This document shows positions 15,458 to 25,796 of a stretch of 49,061 nt of DNA, piece by piece. Within the stretch, counting starts at the first letter, position 1. Each line of letters opens with the position of its first letter. The translations under genes and the position numbers were made by a program. The notes beneath the pieces are model-generated. The model saw only the letters and a program-made list of their open reading frames with translations. It made no database searches and was not told the DNA's origin. This DNA comes from Massilia glaciei. GTDB taxonomy: Bacteria > Pseudomonadota > Gammaproteobacteria > Burkholderiales > Burkholderiaceae_D. The stretch is from contig NZ_PXWF02000239.1 in NCBI RefSeq assembly GCF_003011895.2, positions 1 through 49,061 of the forward strand, written 5' to 3'.

Positions 15458-16228
15458 CTAGGCGCCATCGGGCACGGCGGCGCCGTCCCGGTCGCGCCGC
15501 GTGATGGCGCCGGCGGCGTCGATCTCGATCCAGCCGCCGCGCGCCGGCTCGGCGTCCTCGTCCCAGTCGGGCAGCACGTAGCGCCGCTTGCCGCCGGCCT
15601 GGTGCAGGGCGGGGCGGTGTGTGTGGCCGTGGATGAGCACGTCGGCGCCGGTGCGCGCGAACAGGGCGCCGACCGCCGCGTCCGTCACATCCATGATCTC
15701 GTCGCTTTTGCTGGTGTGCGCCTCGCGGCTGCCTTCGCGCAGGCTGGCGATGATGCCCTTGCGCTGGGCCAGCGGCATGGCCAGAAATTGCGCCTGCCAC
15801 GCGCTTTGCCGCACCTGCGCGCGGAACGCCATGTAGTTGAGATCGTCGGTGCATTCGGCGTCGCCATGCACGAGCGCGATGCGCTGTCCGCCGATCTCGG
15901 CCACATGCGGTTCGGCCAGCGCGCGCAGGCCGGCCGCCCGCGCGAACGCGGGGCCGGTCAGGAAGTCGCGGTTGCCGGGGATCCAATACAGCGCGACGCC
16001 GGCGTCGGCCACGGCGCGCAGGGCCGACAAGATGCTCTGGTGGTAGGGCGCGCCGAGGTCGTCGTCGCCGGCCCAGTATTCGAACAGGTCGCCGAGGACG
16101 TACAACGCCTCGCAAGCCACAGCGCGCTCGGCCAGAAAACGCAGGAACGCGCCGGTGGTGCGCGGATGGGCCTCCTGCAAATGCAGGTCAGAAATGAAAA
16201 GCGCGCTTGCGCGCGCTGGCATCGTCAT
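15458..16228 (-). CDS. lpxH: UDP-2,3-diacylglucosamine diphosphatase
   Basis: LpxH hydrolyses UDP-2,3-diacylglucosamine to lipid X and UMP in lipid A synthesis, at the inner membrane surface. The 256-residue protein carries the di-manganese calcineurin-like metallophosphatase motifs in order: ISDLHL, GDLFEYW, GNRDFL, HGD (HGDAECTDD) and GHTHRP. It is the last gene of a probable three-gene operon with two cyclophilins; only 16 bases separate it from ppiB. Confidence 0.94.
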   Translation of the reverse strand: MTMPARASALFISDLHLQEAHPRTTGAFLRFLAERAVACEALYVLGDLFEYWAGDDDLGAPYHQSILSALRAVADAGVALYWIPGNRDFLTGPAFARAAGLRALAEPHVAEIGGQRIALVHGDAECTDDLNYMAFRAQVRQSAWQAQFLAMPLAQRKGIIASLREGSREAHTSKSDEIMDVTDAAVGALFARTGADVLIHGHTHRPALHQAGGKRRYVLPDWDEDAEPARGGWIEIDAAGAITRRDRDGAAVPDGA

Positions 16229-16244
16229 CGCGTGACCTTGGCCC

Positions 16245-16733
16245 TTACAGGACTTCGATCTTCTCGATGATCACTGGCTCGGCCGGCACGTCGGCGAACA
16301 TGCCGCTGCGGGTGGTCTTGACCTGGTTGATCTTGTCGACCACGTCGGTGCCGGCGGTGACTTTGCCGAACACGGCGTAGCCCCAGCCGTCACCGCCCGG
16401 ATAGTCGAGGAAGGCGTTGTTCTTGGTGTTGATGAAGAACTGGGCCGACGCCGAATGCGGGTCCGAGGTGCGCGCCATGGCGAGCGTGTAGTGGTTGTTC
16501 TTGAGGCCGTTCTTGGCTTCGTTCTCGACCGTCTGGTCGGCCGGCTTTTGCTTCATGCCCGGCTCGAAACCGCCGCCCTGGATCATGAAGTCGGCGATGA
16601 CGCGGTGGAAGATGGTGTTGGTGTAGTGGCCCTTGGCGACGTAGTCGAGGAAGTTGGCAACCGATTTCGGCGATTTCTCGGTGTCGAGTTCGACGGTGAT
16701 GTTGCCCATGTTGGTGGTGATCAGTACGGTCAT
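16245..16733 (-). CDS. ppiB: Cytoplasmic peptidyl-prolyl cis-trans isomerase B (cyclophilin)
   Basis: This 162-residue cyclophilin catalyses cis-trans isomerisation of prolyl bonds in the cytoplasm. The active-site pattern IFHRVI...FMIQGG holds the catalytic Arg, followed by MARTSDPHSASAQFFIN and YAVFGKV. No signal peptide is present. It lies between the exported cyclophilin and lpxH on the same strand. A possible -10, TAGAAT (complement of 16821-16826), lies upstream in a context resembling the accA upstream region, so it may also have its own promoter. Confidence 0.95.
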   Translation of the reverse strand: MTVLITTNMGNITVELDTEKSPKSVANFLDYVAKGHYTNTIFHRVIADFMIQGGGFEPGMKQKPADQTVENEAKNGLKNNHYTLAMARTSDPHSASAQFFINTKNNAFLDYPGGDGWGYAVFGKVTAGTDVVDKINQVKTTRSGMFADVPAEPVIIEKIEVL

Positions 16734-16844
16734 GATGTGTGTCCTGTTGACTAAAATGTTGGTGGTTGCGGCACGTCCGCCGCCGCGCCGCTGGCGGCGA
16801 ACGGCGGACGCGAGGGCGTTATTCTACCGGTAATCTTTATTTTT

Positions 16845-17438
16845 CTACCGTTTAACGACGGTGGCCGACTGAATCGTGATCGGCTTGATCGGCACGTTTT
16901 GCTGGCCCTGCTTGTCGTCGACCTTGACGGCCTTGATCTTGTCAACCACGTCCATGCCCGAGATGACCTTGCCGAACACGGTGTAGCCGAAGCCGTCCTG
17001 GCCCGGATAGTTAAGGCCCTGGTTGTCGGCCACGTTGATGAAGAACTGCGAGGTGGCCGAATTGGGGTCGCCCGTGCGCGCCATGGCCACACTGTAGGGC
17101 ACGTTCTGCAGACCGTTCTGGGCTTCGTTTTTGATCGGCCGGTCGGTCTTTTTTTGCACCATGCGCGCGTCCATGCCGCCGGTCTGGATCATGAAGCCGT
17201 CGATGACGCGGTGGAAAATGACGCCCTTGTAGTGGCCCTTCTTGACATACTTGAGGAAGTTGGCGACCGAGGCCGGGGCTTTTTCCTGGTCCAGTTCGAG
17301 CACGATTTCGCCCATGCTGGTCTTGAGCGAGACCTGCGGCGGCGCGGCCGCCAGCACGGCGCCGCCGAGGCTGATGCCGAACAGAACGGCCAGGAATTTG
17401 CCGACCAGCGGCACGCTTAACAATTTCGATTCTTGCAT
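16845..17438 (-). CDS. ppiA: Periplasmic peptidyl-prolyl cis-trans isomerase (cyclophilin)
   Basis: This 197-residue cyclophilin has a signal peptide (MQESKLLSVP, a hydrophobic core over about residues 13-28, cleavage near VLAAA). It therefore acts in the periplasm, probably in folding of exported proteins. The catalytic pattern VIFHRVIDGFMIQTGG and the MARTGDPNSATSQFFIN segment are conserved. The ATG at 17438 follows GAGGAAG with good spacing; an ATG at 17483 would put non-signal residues in front. It sits first in the operon with ppiB and lpxH and shares about 60% of its core with ppiB by eye, so the pair may be an old duplication. Confidence 0.93.
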   Translation of the reverse strand: MQESKLLSVPLVGKFLAVLFGISLGGAVLAAAPPQVSLKTSMGEIVLELDQEKAPASVANFLKYVKKGHYKGVIFHRVIDGFMIQTGGMDARMVQKKTDRPIKNEAQNGLQNVPYSVAMARTGDPNSATSQFFINVADNQGLNYPGQDGFGYTVFGKVISGMDVVDKIKAVKVDDKQGQQNVPIKPITIQSATVVKR

Positions 17439-17713
17439 TTTGGCTTCCTCAACGTTGAAGTGCAGGGGCATTACATAGCGCAATTGCTGTCAAGCCATTT
17501 GCGTAAAAATAAACCTGATCCATATGCGGCCAGTCCGGTTTTTATCAATGCTATACTTTGCGCAGAACGCCTCCATTCTATCAAATTAGAACAATACAGA
17601 GGGTCCGACGATCTCGACGCAAATCCGCTATTCCGGTGCGCGCCCCCAGGGCGACGGCGCCCGGTATTCGCATTGCCCGGGCGTCCGCCCAACTAAACAC
17701 ATGCAAAAGCCAC

Positions 17714-19104
<1,391 letters not shown>

Positions 19105-19108
<4 letters not shown>

Positions 19109-19767
19109 TGGCGCTGCACCGGGAAACGGCGGGCACGACCACCTTGATACTCGAAGTCCCACACTACTGGGAGCAGGCGAAAGCCGAGCTCATGAAGCGA
19201 GACCGCATCATGAAAAAGCTCATCCCCCAGTTCGGCGACCTGCACCTGGTCGGCCACGGCGACCCGTTCACCACGCTCGCGCGCTCGGTGGTGGGCCAGC
19301 AGGTGACCACCCGCGCGGCCGACGCCGCCTGGAACAAGCTGATCACGGTATGCCCCAAAATCACGCCGGTCCAGGTCATCAAGGCCGGCGCCGAACAGTT
19401 GTCGGCATGCGGGTTGTCCAAGCGCAAGACCGAATACATCCTCGACCTGGCCGACCATTTCAAGGCCAAGCGCGTGCACGCGAACCAGTGGGCCGAGATG
19501 GACGACGAGGCCGTCATCGCCGAACTGGTCCAGATCCGCGGCATCGGACGCTGGACCGCCGAGATGTTCCTTATATTCAATCTGCTGCGCCCCAACGTGC
19601 TGCCGCTCGACGACCCGGGCCTGATCCTGGGCATCAGCCAAAATTACTTCTCGGGCGAGCCGGTCTCGCGCAGCGACGCGCGCGAGGTCTCGGCCAACTG
19701 GGAGCCATGGCGGACCGTGGCGACATGGTATTTGTGGCGCAGTCTGGACCCGGTAATTGCTGAGTAG
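19105..19767 (+). CDS. AlkA-like DNA-3-methyladenine glycosylase (HhH-GPD)
   Basis: This 220-residue enzyme excises alkylated purines in base-excision repair. It contains the helix-hairpin-helix and GPD signature [15 protein letters not shown] followed by LPLDD, whose second Asp is the usual catalytic residue. The N-terminal part has the [12 protein letters not shown] segment of the family. It lacks the N-terminal beta domain of E. coli AlkA, placing it with the short AlkA/MAG-type enzymes. ATG 19105 overlaps the cysS stop; ATG 19108 is an equally possible start. Confidence 0.9.
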
Positions 19768-19790
19768 CCAGAACGGCGGATCGTGGAGGC

Positions 19791-19860
19791 CGGTCTTGCG
19801 AGGCAGGCCCGTCAAGCAGGTGCGCGGCATGGCGCGCAAATTTCCTGCTACACCCTCCGG
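19791..19860. repeat. REP-like intergenic element, copy B
   Basis: This is a second copy of the element at 11121-11180. The first hairpin is weaker here (CCGGTC against GGCAGG), while the second, GTGCGC/GCGCGC around GGCATG, has both arms changed but still pairs. It lies between the glycosylase gene and accA. Confidence 0.65.
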
Positions 19861-19931
19861 TTCCGGTAGAATAACGCCTTGCGCCGGCCGCGCGGGGGAT
19901 GTGCGGCGGCCCGAAATAACACGGAGCTAAA

Positions 19932-20909
19932 ATGACTAAAACAACCTTCCTCAATTTCGAGCAGCCGATCGCGGAGCTCGACTCCAAGATTGAAGAGCTG
20001 CGCTTCGTCCAGGACGATTCCGCCGTCGACATCTCCGAAGAGATCGACCGCCTGGCCAAAAAGAGCCAGCAGCTGACCAAAGACATCTACGCCAAGCTCA
20101 CGCCATGGCAGGTGTGCCAGATCGCGCGCCACCCGCAGCGTCCGTACACCATGGACTATGTCAACGAAATCTTCACCGACTTCCACGAATTGCACGGCGA
20201 CCGCTCGTACGCGGACGACCTGTCGATCGTCGGCGGCCTGGCCCGCTTCAACGGCCAGGCTTGCATGGTCATCGGCCACCAGAAGGGGCGCGACACCAAG
20301 GAGCGCGCGTTGCGCAACTTCGGCATGCCCAAGCCCGAAGGCTACCGCAAGGCCATGCGCCTGATGAAGGTCGCCGAAAAATTCGGCCTGCCGATCTTCA
20401 CCTTCGTCGACACCCCGGGCGCGTTCCCGGGCATCGACGCCGAGGAGCGCGGCCAGTCCGAGGCGATCGGCCACAACCTGTACGCGATGGCCGAGCTCAA
20501 GGTGCCTTTGATCGCGACCATCATCGGCGAGGGCGGCTCCGGCGGCGCGCTGGCGATCGCCGTCGGCGACGCCGTGCTGATGCTGCAATACGCGACCTAC
20601 TCGGTCATCTCGCCCGAGGGCTGCGCCTCGATCCTCTGGAAGACCTCCGAGCGCGCCTCCGACGCGGCCGACGCGCTGGCCCTGACGGCGCACCGGCTCA
20701 AGGCCATGGGCCTGGTCGACAAGATCATCAACGAGCCTTTGGGAGGTGCGCACCGCGACACCAAACAGATGGCCGTGCTGCTCAAGCGCGCGCTGGCCGA
20801 CACGCTGCGCCAGTTCCAGGGCGTCAAGACCAAGGACCTGATCCAGGCGCGCCACGACAAACTGATGAGCTACGGCAAATTCAAAGAAACCACGCCGGTC
20901 GACGAGTGA
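19932..20909 (+). CDS. accA: Acetyl-CoA carboxylase carboxyltransferase subunit alpha
   Basis: AccA works with AccD to move the carboxyl group from carboxybiotin to acetyl-CoA, making malonyl-CoA for fatty acid synthesis. The 325-residue protein has the usual length. It shows the N-terminal helices ([15 protein letters not shown]), then the crotonase-fold core with [31 protein letters not shown] and [19 protein letters not shown] site precedes the ATG, and TAGAAT at 19867-19872 may be the -10. The stop overlaps a GTG that is probably the true start of tilS. Confidence 0.97.
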   Translation: MTKTTFLNFEQPIAELDSKIEELRFVQDDSAVDISEEIDRLAKKSQQLTKDIYAKLTPWQVCQIARHPQRPYTMDYVNEIFTDFHELHGDRSYADDLSIVGGLARFNGQACMVIGHQKGRDTKERALRNFGMPKPEGYRKAMRLMKVAEKFGLPIFTFVDTPGAFPGIDAEERGQSEAIGHNLYAMAELKVPLIATIIGEGGSGGALAIAVGDAVLMLQYATYSVISPEGCASILWKTSERASDAADALALTAHRLKAMGLVDKIINEPLGGAHRDTKQMAVLLKRALADTLRQFQGVKTKDLIQARHDKLMSYGKFKETTPVDE

Positions 20910-22504
20910 GTTCAGTTCAAGCCGGGTCGGTCCCGGCAACGTTCGCGCGGGCGCTAGGCGCCCTAACAACGCCGTCATTCCCGCGAGAGACACCGTCATT
21001 GCCGCGCGAAGAACCGTCATTGCCGCGAGAAGCACCGTCATTGCCGCGAGAAGCACCGTCATTGCCGCGAGAGACACCGTCATTGCTGCGAGAGACACCG
21101 TCATTGCCGCTAAAAACACCGTCATTCCCGCGAAAGCGGGAACCCATGCTGAGCGAGCAGGGCGCGAACGCCCCAATTTCCTCGATGGCAATCGCCTACA
21201 GCGGCGGCTTGGATTCGTCCGCGCTGCTGCACCTGGCGCATAACTACGCGCAGCAGCACGGCATCGCGCTGTACGCCTTCCACATCCACCACGGCATCAG
21301 CCCGAACGCCGACGCCTGGCTCGCGCATTGCCGCGCCAGTTGCGAGGCGCTCGGCGTCACCTTCGCCGCGCGCCACGTCACGCTTGCCAAGGGCAAGTCC
21401 GGCATCGAGGCGGCGGCTCGCAAGCTGCGCTACGCGGCCCTGGGCGCGCTGTGCGGCGAGCACGACGTGAACCTGATGCTCACCGCCCACCATCTCGACG
21501 ATCAGGCCGAAACGGTGCTGCTGCAGTTGCTGCGCGGTTCCGGCACGGCGGGGCTGTCGGGCATGGACGCGGCCAACGCCGCACCCGAGCTGCTGGGCAA
21601 CCCGGCGCTGGTCATGGCGCGCCCGCTGTTGCCGGTCGCGCGCGGCCAGCTCGAAAGCTACGTCGCCGACAATGCCATCGCGTATGTCGACGACGAATCG
21701 AACATCGATCCGCACTACGCCCGCAATGCCCTGCGGCACAAGGTGATGCCCGCGCTGGCCGACGCCTTCCCGGGCTTCCAGGAGCGCTTTGCGCGCAGCG
21801 CCGCGCACGCGCAGTCGGCCCAGCGCCTGCTGACCGAGCTGGCCGTGCAGGACCTCGGGCAATGCCTAGACGGCGAGTGCATCGACGTCGCCAAGCTGCG
21901 CCTGATGAGCCTTGACCGCGCCTACAACATGCTGCGCCACTGGTTCGGCACGCGCGCGCTGCGCATGCCGTCGACCGCGTGGCTGAGTGAAATGGTGACC
22001 CAGCTGGTCGAGGCGCGCCACGACGCCCAACTGCTGGTGACCCACCCCGACTGCCACATCCGGCGCCACCGCGACCGCCTGCACATCACGCCCAAGCTGG
22101 CCGAGCTGGCCGGCACGCGCGACGAGGACGACGACGTGCGCGGTCCCGGCCAGTTGTTCCGCTGGCAGGGCGAGGCGCAGATCGCGTTTCCGGCCTACGG
22201 CGGCGTGCTCCACTTCGAGCAACTCGAATCCGGCATCGACCCGGCCTGGCTGCGCGCGCAGCCGTTGCAGATCGATTTCCGCAAAGGGGGAGAGCGCCTC
22301 AAGCCGGCGCCCAACCGCCCCACACGCAGCCTCAAATACCACTACCAGGCCAACGACGTGCCCGCATGGGAACGCGAGCGCCTGCCCATCGTCAGCGCCG
22401 GCAAGGCGCTCTTGTTCGCGGCCGGCATCGGCATGGATTGCCATAACGTGGGCGCCGGCGACGGCCCGCGCATCCACCTGCGCTGGCAAAGCCTGGTCGG
22501 CTGA
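20906..22504 (+). CDS. tilS: tRNA(Ile)-lysidine synthetase with an in-frame N-terminal heptad-repeat insertion
   Basis: TilS ligates lysine to C34 of the AUA-reading tRNA-Ile using ATP. The PP-loop SGGLDSS is near residue 100, and HHLDDQAET and RPLL follow; the C-terminal substrate-binding domains are present. I start it at GTG 20906, which overlaps the accA stop (GTGA). The residues FARALGAL just after that start look like the first helix of family members, so the normal N-terminus seems to be split. Between this helix and the PP-loop, 21-bp repeats encode eight heptapeptides of the type PSLPREA/T. The alternative start, ATG 21146, would leave the repeats untranslated and remove the first helix. 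Total 532 residues, longer than the usual roughly 430-470. Confidence 0.85.
   Translation: MSSVQAGSVPATFARALGALTTPSFPRETPSLPREEPSLPREAPSLPREAPSLPRETPSLLRETPSLPLKTPSFPRKREPMLSEQGANAPISSMAIAYSGGLDSSALLHLAHNYAQQHGIALYAFHIHHGISPNADAWLAHCRASCEALGVTFAARHVTLAKGKSGIEAAARKLRYAALGALCGEHDVNLMLTAHHLDDQAETVLLQLLRGSGTAGLSGMDAANAAPELLGNPALVMARPLLPVARGQLESYVADNAIAYVDDESNIDPHYARNALRHKVMPALADAFPGFQERFARSAAHAQSAQRLLTELAVQDLGQCLDGECIDVAKLRLMSLDRAYNMLRHWFGTRALRMPSTAWLSEMVTQLVEARHDAQLLVTHPDCHIRRHRDRLHITPKLAELAGTRDEDDDVRGPGQLFRWQGEAQIAFPAYGGVLHFEQLESGIDPAWLRAQPLQIDFRKGGERLKPAPNRPTRSLKYHYQANDVPAWERERLPIVSAGKALLFAAGIGMDCHNVGAGDGPRIHLRWQSLVG
20972..21146. repeat. 21-bp minisatellite derived from a REP-like palindrome, inside tilS
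   Basis: Eight copies of a 21-base unit starting CCGTCATT begin at 20972 and every 21 bases to 21119. The last copy continues into a complete palindrome (ATTCCCGCG, AAA, GCGGGAA), the form seen in widespread GGAAT-ended repeats such as neisserial dRS3. The other copies keep only the left half. The unit keeps the tilS frame open. Confidence 0.9.
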
Positions 22505-22636
22505 CTACTGCCTGAAATACGCATTACCTTATGCCGATTCCGTATAAATCGGCGCCGGGTTTGCCTTGTTTTTTTGCATTGCAGCATGTAGAGTTAAGCC
22601 CTCTTTTTACTATTTACCGAGCGGAACTTTCTCTCT

Positions 22637-23884
22637 ATGGCATTAATCGTCCACAAATACGGCGGTACGTCGATGGGCTCGACAGACCGCATCAAAAATG
22701 TCGCGCAGCGCGTGGCCAAGTGGCATGACGCCGGCCACCAGATCGTGGTGGTGCCGTCGGCGATGTCGGGTGAAACCAACCGCCTCATCGGCCTGGCCAG
22801 GCAGATCAGCGACAGCCCCGATCCGCGCGAGCTCGACATGATCGCCTCGACCGGCGAGCAGGTCTCGGTCGGCTTGCTGGCCATGGCGCTGCACGCGATC
22901 GGCAAGGAAGCGGTCTCGTACGCGGGTTGGCAGGTCGCCATCAAGACCGACTCGGCCTTCACCAAGGCGCGCATCCAGTCGATCGACGACGCCAAGGTGC
23001 GCGCCGACCTCGACGCTGGCAAGGTCGTGATCATCACCGGCTTCCAGGGCGTGGACGGCTTCGGCAACATCGCCACGCTCGGGCGCGGCGGCTCCGACAC
23101 ATCGGCCGTGGCGATCGCGGCGGCCATGAAGGCGTCCGAATGCCTGATCTACACCGACGTCGACGGCGTCTACACGACCGACCCGCGGGTGGTGTCGGAG
23201 GCGCGCCGGCTCAAGACCGTGACGTTCGAAGAAATGCTCGAGCTGGCCTCGCTGGGCTCGAAAGTGCTGCAAAGCCGCTCGGTCGAATTCGCGGGCAACT
23301 ACCGGGTCCCGGTACGCGTGCTCTCGTCGCTGACCGACCCCCTGATGCCGCTCGAGGAAGAAGCTGATTCGGGCACCCTGATATCGTTTGAGGAAGATTC
23401 ACACATGGAACAAGCCGTCATCTCCGGTATCGCGTTCAACCGCGACGAGGCAAAAATCACGATCCTGGGCGTGCCCGACAAGCCGGGCGTGGCCTACCAC
23501 ATCCTGGGGCCGGTCGCCGATGCCAACATCGAGGTCGACATGATCATCCAGAACCAGTCGGTCGAGGGCAAGACCGACTTCACGTTCACCGTCTCGCGCG
23601 GCGAGTACACCAAGGCGCTCGGCGTGCTCGAGGGCATCAAGGACGAGATCGGCGCGGCCAGCGTGATCGGCGACGCCAAGGTGTCGAAGGTGTCGGTGGT
23701 GGGCGTGGGCATGCGCAGCCACGTGGGCGTGGCATCGCAGATGTTCCGCACGCTGTCGGAGGAGGGCATCAACATCCTGATGATCTCGACCTCGGAGATC
23801 AAGATCTCGGTGCTGATCGACGAAAAGTACATGGAACTGGCCGTGCGCGCGCTGCACAAGGCCTTCGATCTGGAAAAAGCTTAA
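22637..23884 (+). CDS. lysC: Aspartate kinase
   Basis: Aspartokinase phosphorylates aspartate, the first step toward lysine, threonine, methionine and diaminopimelate. The 415-residue protein begins VHKYGGTSMG and contains the kinase patterns GEQVS and GRGGSDTSAVA. Two ACT domains follow (about 265-415), where the amino-acid effectors bind. The size fits the class made as alpha2beta2, in which a beta subunit equal to the ACT region starts inside the gene; see the internal site at 23390. A promoter and tRNA-Ser follow the gene. Confidence 0.96.
   Translation: MALIVHKYGGTSMGSTDRIKNVAQRVAKWHDAGHQIVVVPSAMSGETNRLIGLARQISDSPDPRELDMIASTGEQVSVGLLAMALHAIGKEAVSYAGWQVAIKTDSAFTKARIQSIDDAKVRADLDAGKVVIITGFQGVDGFGNIATLGRGGSDTSAVAIAAAMKASECLIYTDVDGVYTTDPRVVSEARRLKTVTFEEMLELASLGSKVLQSRSVEFAGNYRVPVRVLSSLTDPLMPLEEEADSGTLISFEEDSHMEQAVISGIAFNRDEAKITILGVPDKPGVAYHILGPVADANIEVDMIIQNQSVEGKTDFTFTVSRGEYTKALGVLEGIKDEIGAASVIGDAKVSKVSVVGVGMRSHVGVASQMFRTLSEEGINILMISTSEIKISVLIDEKYMELAVRALHKAFDLEKA
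23390..23407 (+). promoter_or_regulatory. Internal ribosome binding site and ATG within lysC (possible beta-subunit start)
   Basis: GAGGAAGA (23390-23397) lies 7-8 bases before ATG 23405, in the lysC frame. The encoded start MEQAVISGIA corresponds to the known internal beta-subunit start of Corynebacterium aspartokinase. It would yield a 159-residue ACT-only polypeptide. Confidence 0.5.
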
Positions 23885-23911
23885 CTTTTTTCAAAAAATG
23901 CGTCCGTTCCA

Positions 23912-23940
23912 TTGACCAAACGGGCGCTAAAAGATATGAT
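23912..23940 (+). promoter_or_regulatory. Sigma-70 promoter of tRNA-Ser
   Basis: TTGACC (23912-23917) and TATGAT (23935-23940) are spaced by exactly 17 bases, about 60 bases before the tRNA. Confidence 0.8.
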
Positions 23941-24000
23941 CTTGGTCTTCTGTTCTAGCAAATTTTGCCGGGGCAGGAAAAGGTTGATTTAGTTCAGCTA

Positions 24001-24093
24001 GGAGACGTGGCCGAGTGGCCGAAGGCACATCCCTGCTAAGGATGCATACGGCTTATACCTGTATCGTGAGTTCGAATCTCACCGTCTCCGCCA
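24001..24093 (+). tRNA. tRNA-Ser, anticodon GCT
   Basis: This is a class II tRNA with acceptor stem GGAGACG/CGTCTCC, discriminator G and encoded CCA (24091-24093). The anticodon stem CATCC/GGATG holds the loop CTGCTAA with anticodon GCT. The long variable arm is typical of serine. It marks the border between core genome and the accessory region; such genes are frequent integration sites. Confidence 0.96.
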
Positions 24094-24202
24094 GTACAGC
24101 TATGAGAGATATTCGAAAAATCTCTCTACCCCCCCCAAAGGACCCATCAAAAGGTTTATGACGGGGGGATACAGAATGAGTCAACGTACTCATTTTGAAA
24201 GT

Positions 24203-24233
24203 GGGGCGGCCTTGAGCCGCCCCGTTTGCTTTT
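24203..24233 (+). terminator. Rho-independent terminator downstream of tRNA-Ser
   Basis: A perfect 8-bp GC stem (24203-24210 with 24216-24223) and a 5-base loop are followed by a T-rich tract. A second, weaker hairpin (GAGAGAT/ATCTCTC) lies at about 24102-24126, nearer the tRNA. Confidence 0.75.
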
Positions 24234-24825
24234 GTGCCTTCACATGGCGTAGGTGCAACCCCAGCCCCCCCCCACCTCTGCAACACACAGCACCCGATAC
24301 TCTGGCACCCCGGCAGCCCATCCTGATTCTTGTATATTGTCTCTTGGTCATGCGCGTATTGCGTTTTTTCTGCGTTTCTGAGATGGGGTTGTCTACTGAA
24401 TGCGCATACGCCAACCCTGTTACTCGAGCGCGCTTCGCATTTGCAAATGGACGCGAGGGTTTTCTCGGTTTCGCACTTTTCCTGCGGCTGGTCACACAGT
24501 TCAGATCATGAACTTGGCCTCAGGATAAAACAAAACTATTTCACCCTAACATTTCTTATCACTTAAGTGACTATCAGTGAGTTTCCGATGGGAAAAACAT
24601 GTTATTGTTTTATTTTAAATAGCGCGAACTTTGTGGCAGCTGGCAAATGATTCCCGAAGACTACTATCTTTGTCTGGCTTGCAATCTGAAAATTGGAATT
24701 TGCGATGAGATTTCTTGATTGCTTCGAAGTTTCATTGGCTAGGATATCTCCGATTCTTCTTGTTCAAGCAAACGCAAGTTGGCAGCATCCCATTGCCGAA
24801 CCTTGAAAGCTTGATATTCCGTCAG
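24234..24825. other. AT-richer gene-poor junction sequence
   Basis: No credible gene was found on either strand. Base composition falls sharply compared with the core genome, with long A/T stretches around 24520-24660 and a short palindrome CACTTAAGTG near 24561. It looks like decayed mobile or junction DNA between tRNA-Ser and the defence island. No integrase remnant could be recognised. Confidence 0.5.
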
Positions 24826-25438
24826 AAGTGCGTTCATCCTTACCGATCCGTCTGGCAACCTCTTCGATTTCATCGTCAATGCCAAAGTGTCGCTGGTCGC
24901 CTATGAGGCCTGCGTCTCGGCGGAGGACGATGAGCACGGCAAGTTGCCATTAAACGTCATCTCGACTCTGTACGCGCGCGCATGAAGGGCCTAGCTTAGA
25001 AAAATTATCAGTCGCTCTATGGCTAGAAATCGCTTGATTTCGTGTTGATGTTCGTCCCGATCGAGCCGGCTTTCATGGTTGCGATTACCCATGATCAAGA
25101 CTTGTACATGGAGGCGCTCAACAAGGAATGTCTTGTTGGTCAGCCCGTCTACTTTGTTGTTGACAGGAAGCACAGAGGAAGAATGCGCAGGAAATCGCCA
25201 GATGTGGAGCCAAACTGTATGGCCGTCTTTCCGCCTTTGTTGCTGATTTGAAAAAAATGGGCGACCGTTTTCGCGTGACCCAGGATAGCTACACCGAAGC
25301 GCGCAACAAGCTGTCCAGCAACAAGGGCAATGTCATCCGGCAGGCAGAGATGCTGAAGCAGCTTGGTGTGAAGCAGACAAAGTCGATGCCAGCTTCGATT
25401 GTGGATATGGCCTCTGAGGCAGGTGTTGTGACCGACTA
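24826..25438 (+). pseudogene. rmuC: Decayed rmuC (DNA recombination protein) fragment
   Basis: Three reading frames together give a recognisable RmuC sequence. From 24826: NAKVSLVAYEACVSAEDDE. After a frameshift near 24950: KRHLDSVRARMKGL, KNYQSLYG and KSLDFVLMFVPIEPAF, with stop codons after GL and YG. After another break near 25170: AQEIARCGAKLYGRLSAFV, continuing to NVIRQAEMLKQLGVK and the stop at 25438. RmuC is a predicted nuclease-fold protein linked to limiting recombination between inverted repeats. The N-terminal half is missing. With at least two frameshifts and two stops it cannot make a functional protein. Confidence 0.85.
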
Positions 25439-25593
25439 GGTGGCGGCAATTGGATACGCAGCCGTCCTAGTGGTCAGTGAACGTGTACGTGTGGGCCGGT
25501 ATGGATGGACCGATCGTGTTCCCCAGAGTGGCATCAGAAGACGTGTTCTGCGGTAAGCTAGCCGCTTGCAATCGTTACACACAGGAATAATCA

Positions 25594-25794
25594 ATGGCTG
25601 TTATTAAGTCGGAAGTCATCAGCGCGGTGGTCGAGTCGTACGTTAAGGCCGCACAGCAATCTTTAGCCAACTGGAAAATGCTTAGTTTTGCCTATACAGT
25701 CAATGTGATGGACTTGTCTTTCGTTCATGCCCATGCCTTTGTTTTTAACCGTAGCCTCGCGGAAACCTTGCGAGCTGCAAAGGCGCAGTCGTAA
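25594..25794 (+). CDS. Small protein of unknown function at the head of the BREX locus
   Basis: This 66-residue protein has no recognised domain. It starts MAVIKSEVISAVVESY, is mostly helical by composition, and has an aromatic/hydrophobic middle (MLSFAYTVNVMDLSFVHAHAFVF) that is not a clear membrane helix. A good AGGA site precedes the ATG. The stop lies 2 bases before the brxA GTG, so it is probably translated with brxA. Its position resembles that of small regulators or inhibitors heading other defence operons, but this is inference. It could also be the surviving end of a longer gene. Confidence 0.6.
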   Translation: MAVIKSEVISAVVESYVKAAQQSLANWKMLSFAYTVNVMDLSFVHAHAFVFNRSLAETLRAAKAQS

Positions 25795-25796
25795 CC

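Noticed and set aside
20105-20905. Extension of the tilS frame back through accA
   Set aside because: Sequence upstream of GTG 20906 is the out-of-frame shadow of accA with no plausible start.
20972-21146. Possible CRISPR array
   Set aside because: The 21-bp units abut each other without spacers and fit a minisatellite derived from a palindrome.
24068-24093. Second copy of the tRNA-Ser 3' end as an island attachment site
   Set aside because: I looked near the right end of the window and saw no repeat of this sequence; it may lie beyond the window.
24190-24495. Minus-strand frame of 101 codons right of tRNA-Ser
   Set aside because: It crosses the terminator, has basic low-complexity sequence and shows no recognisable domain.
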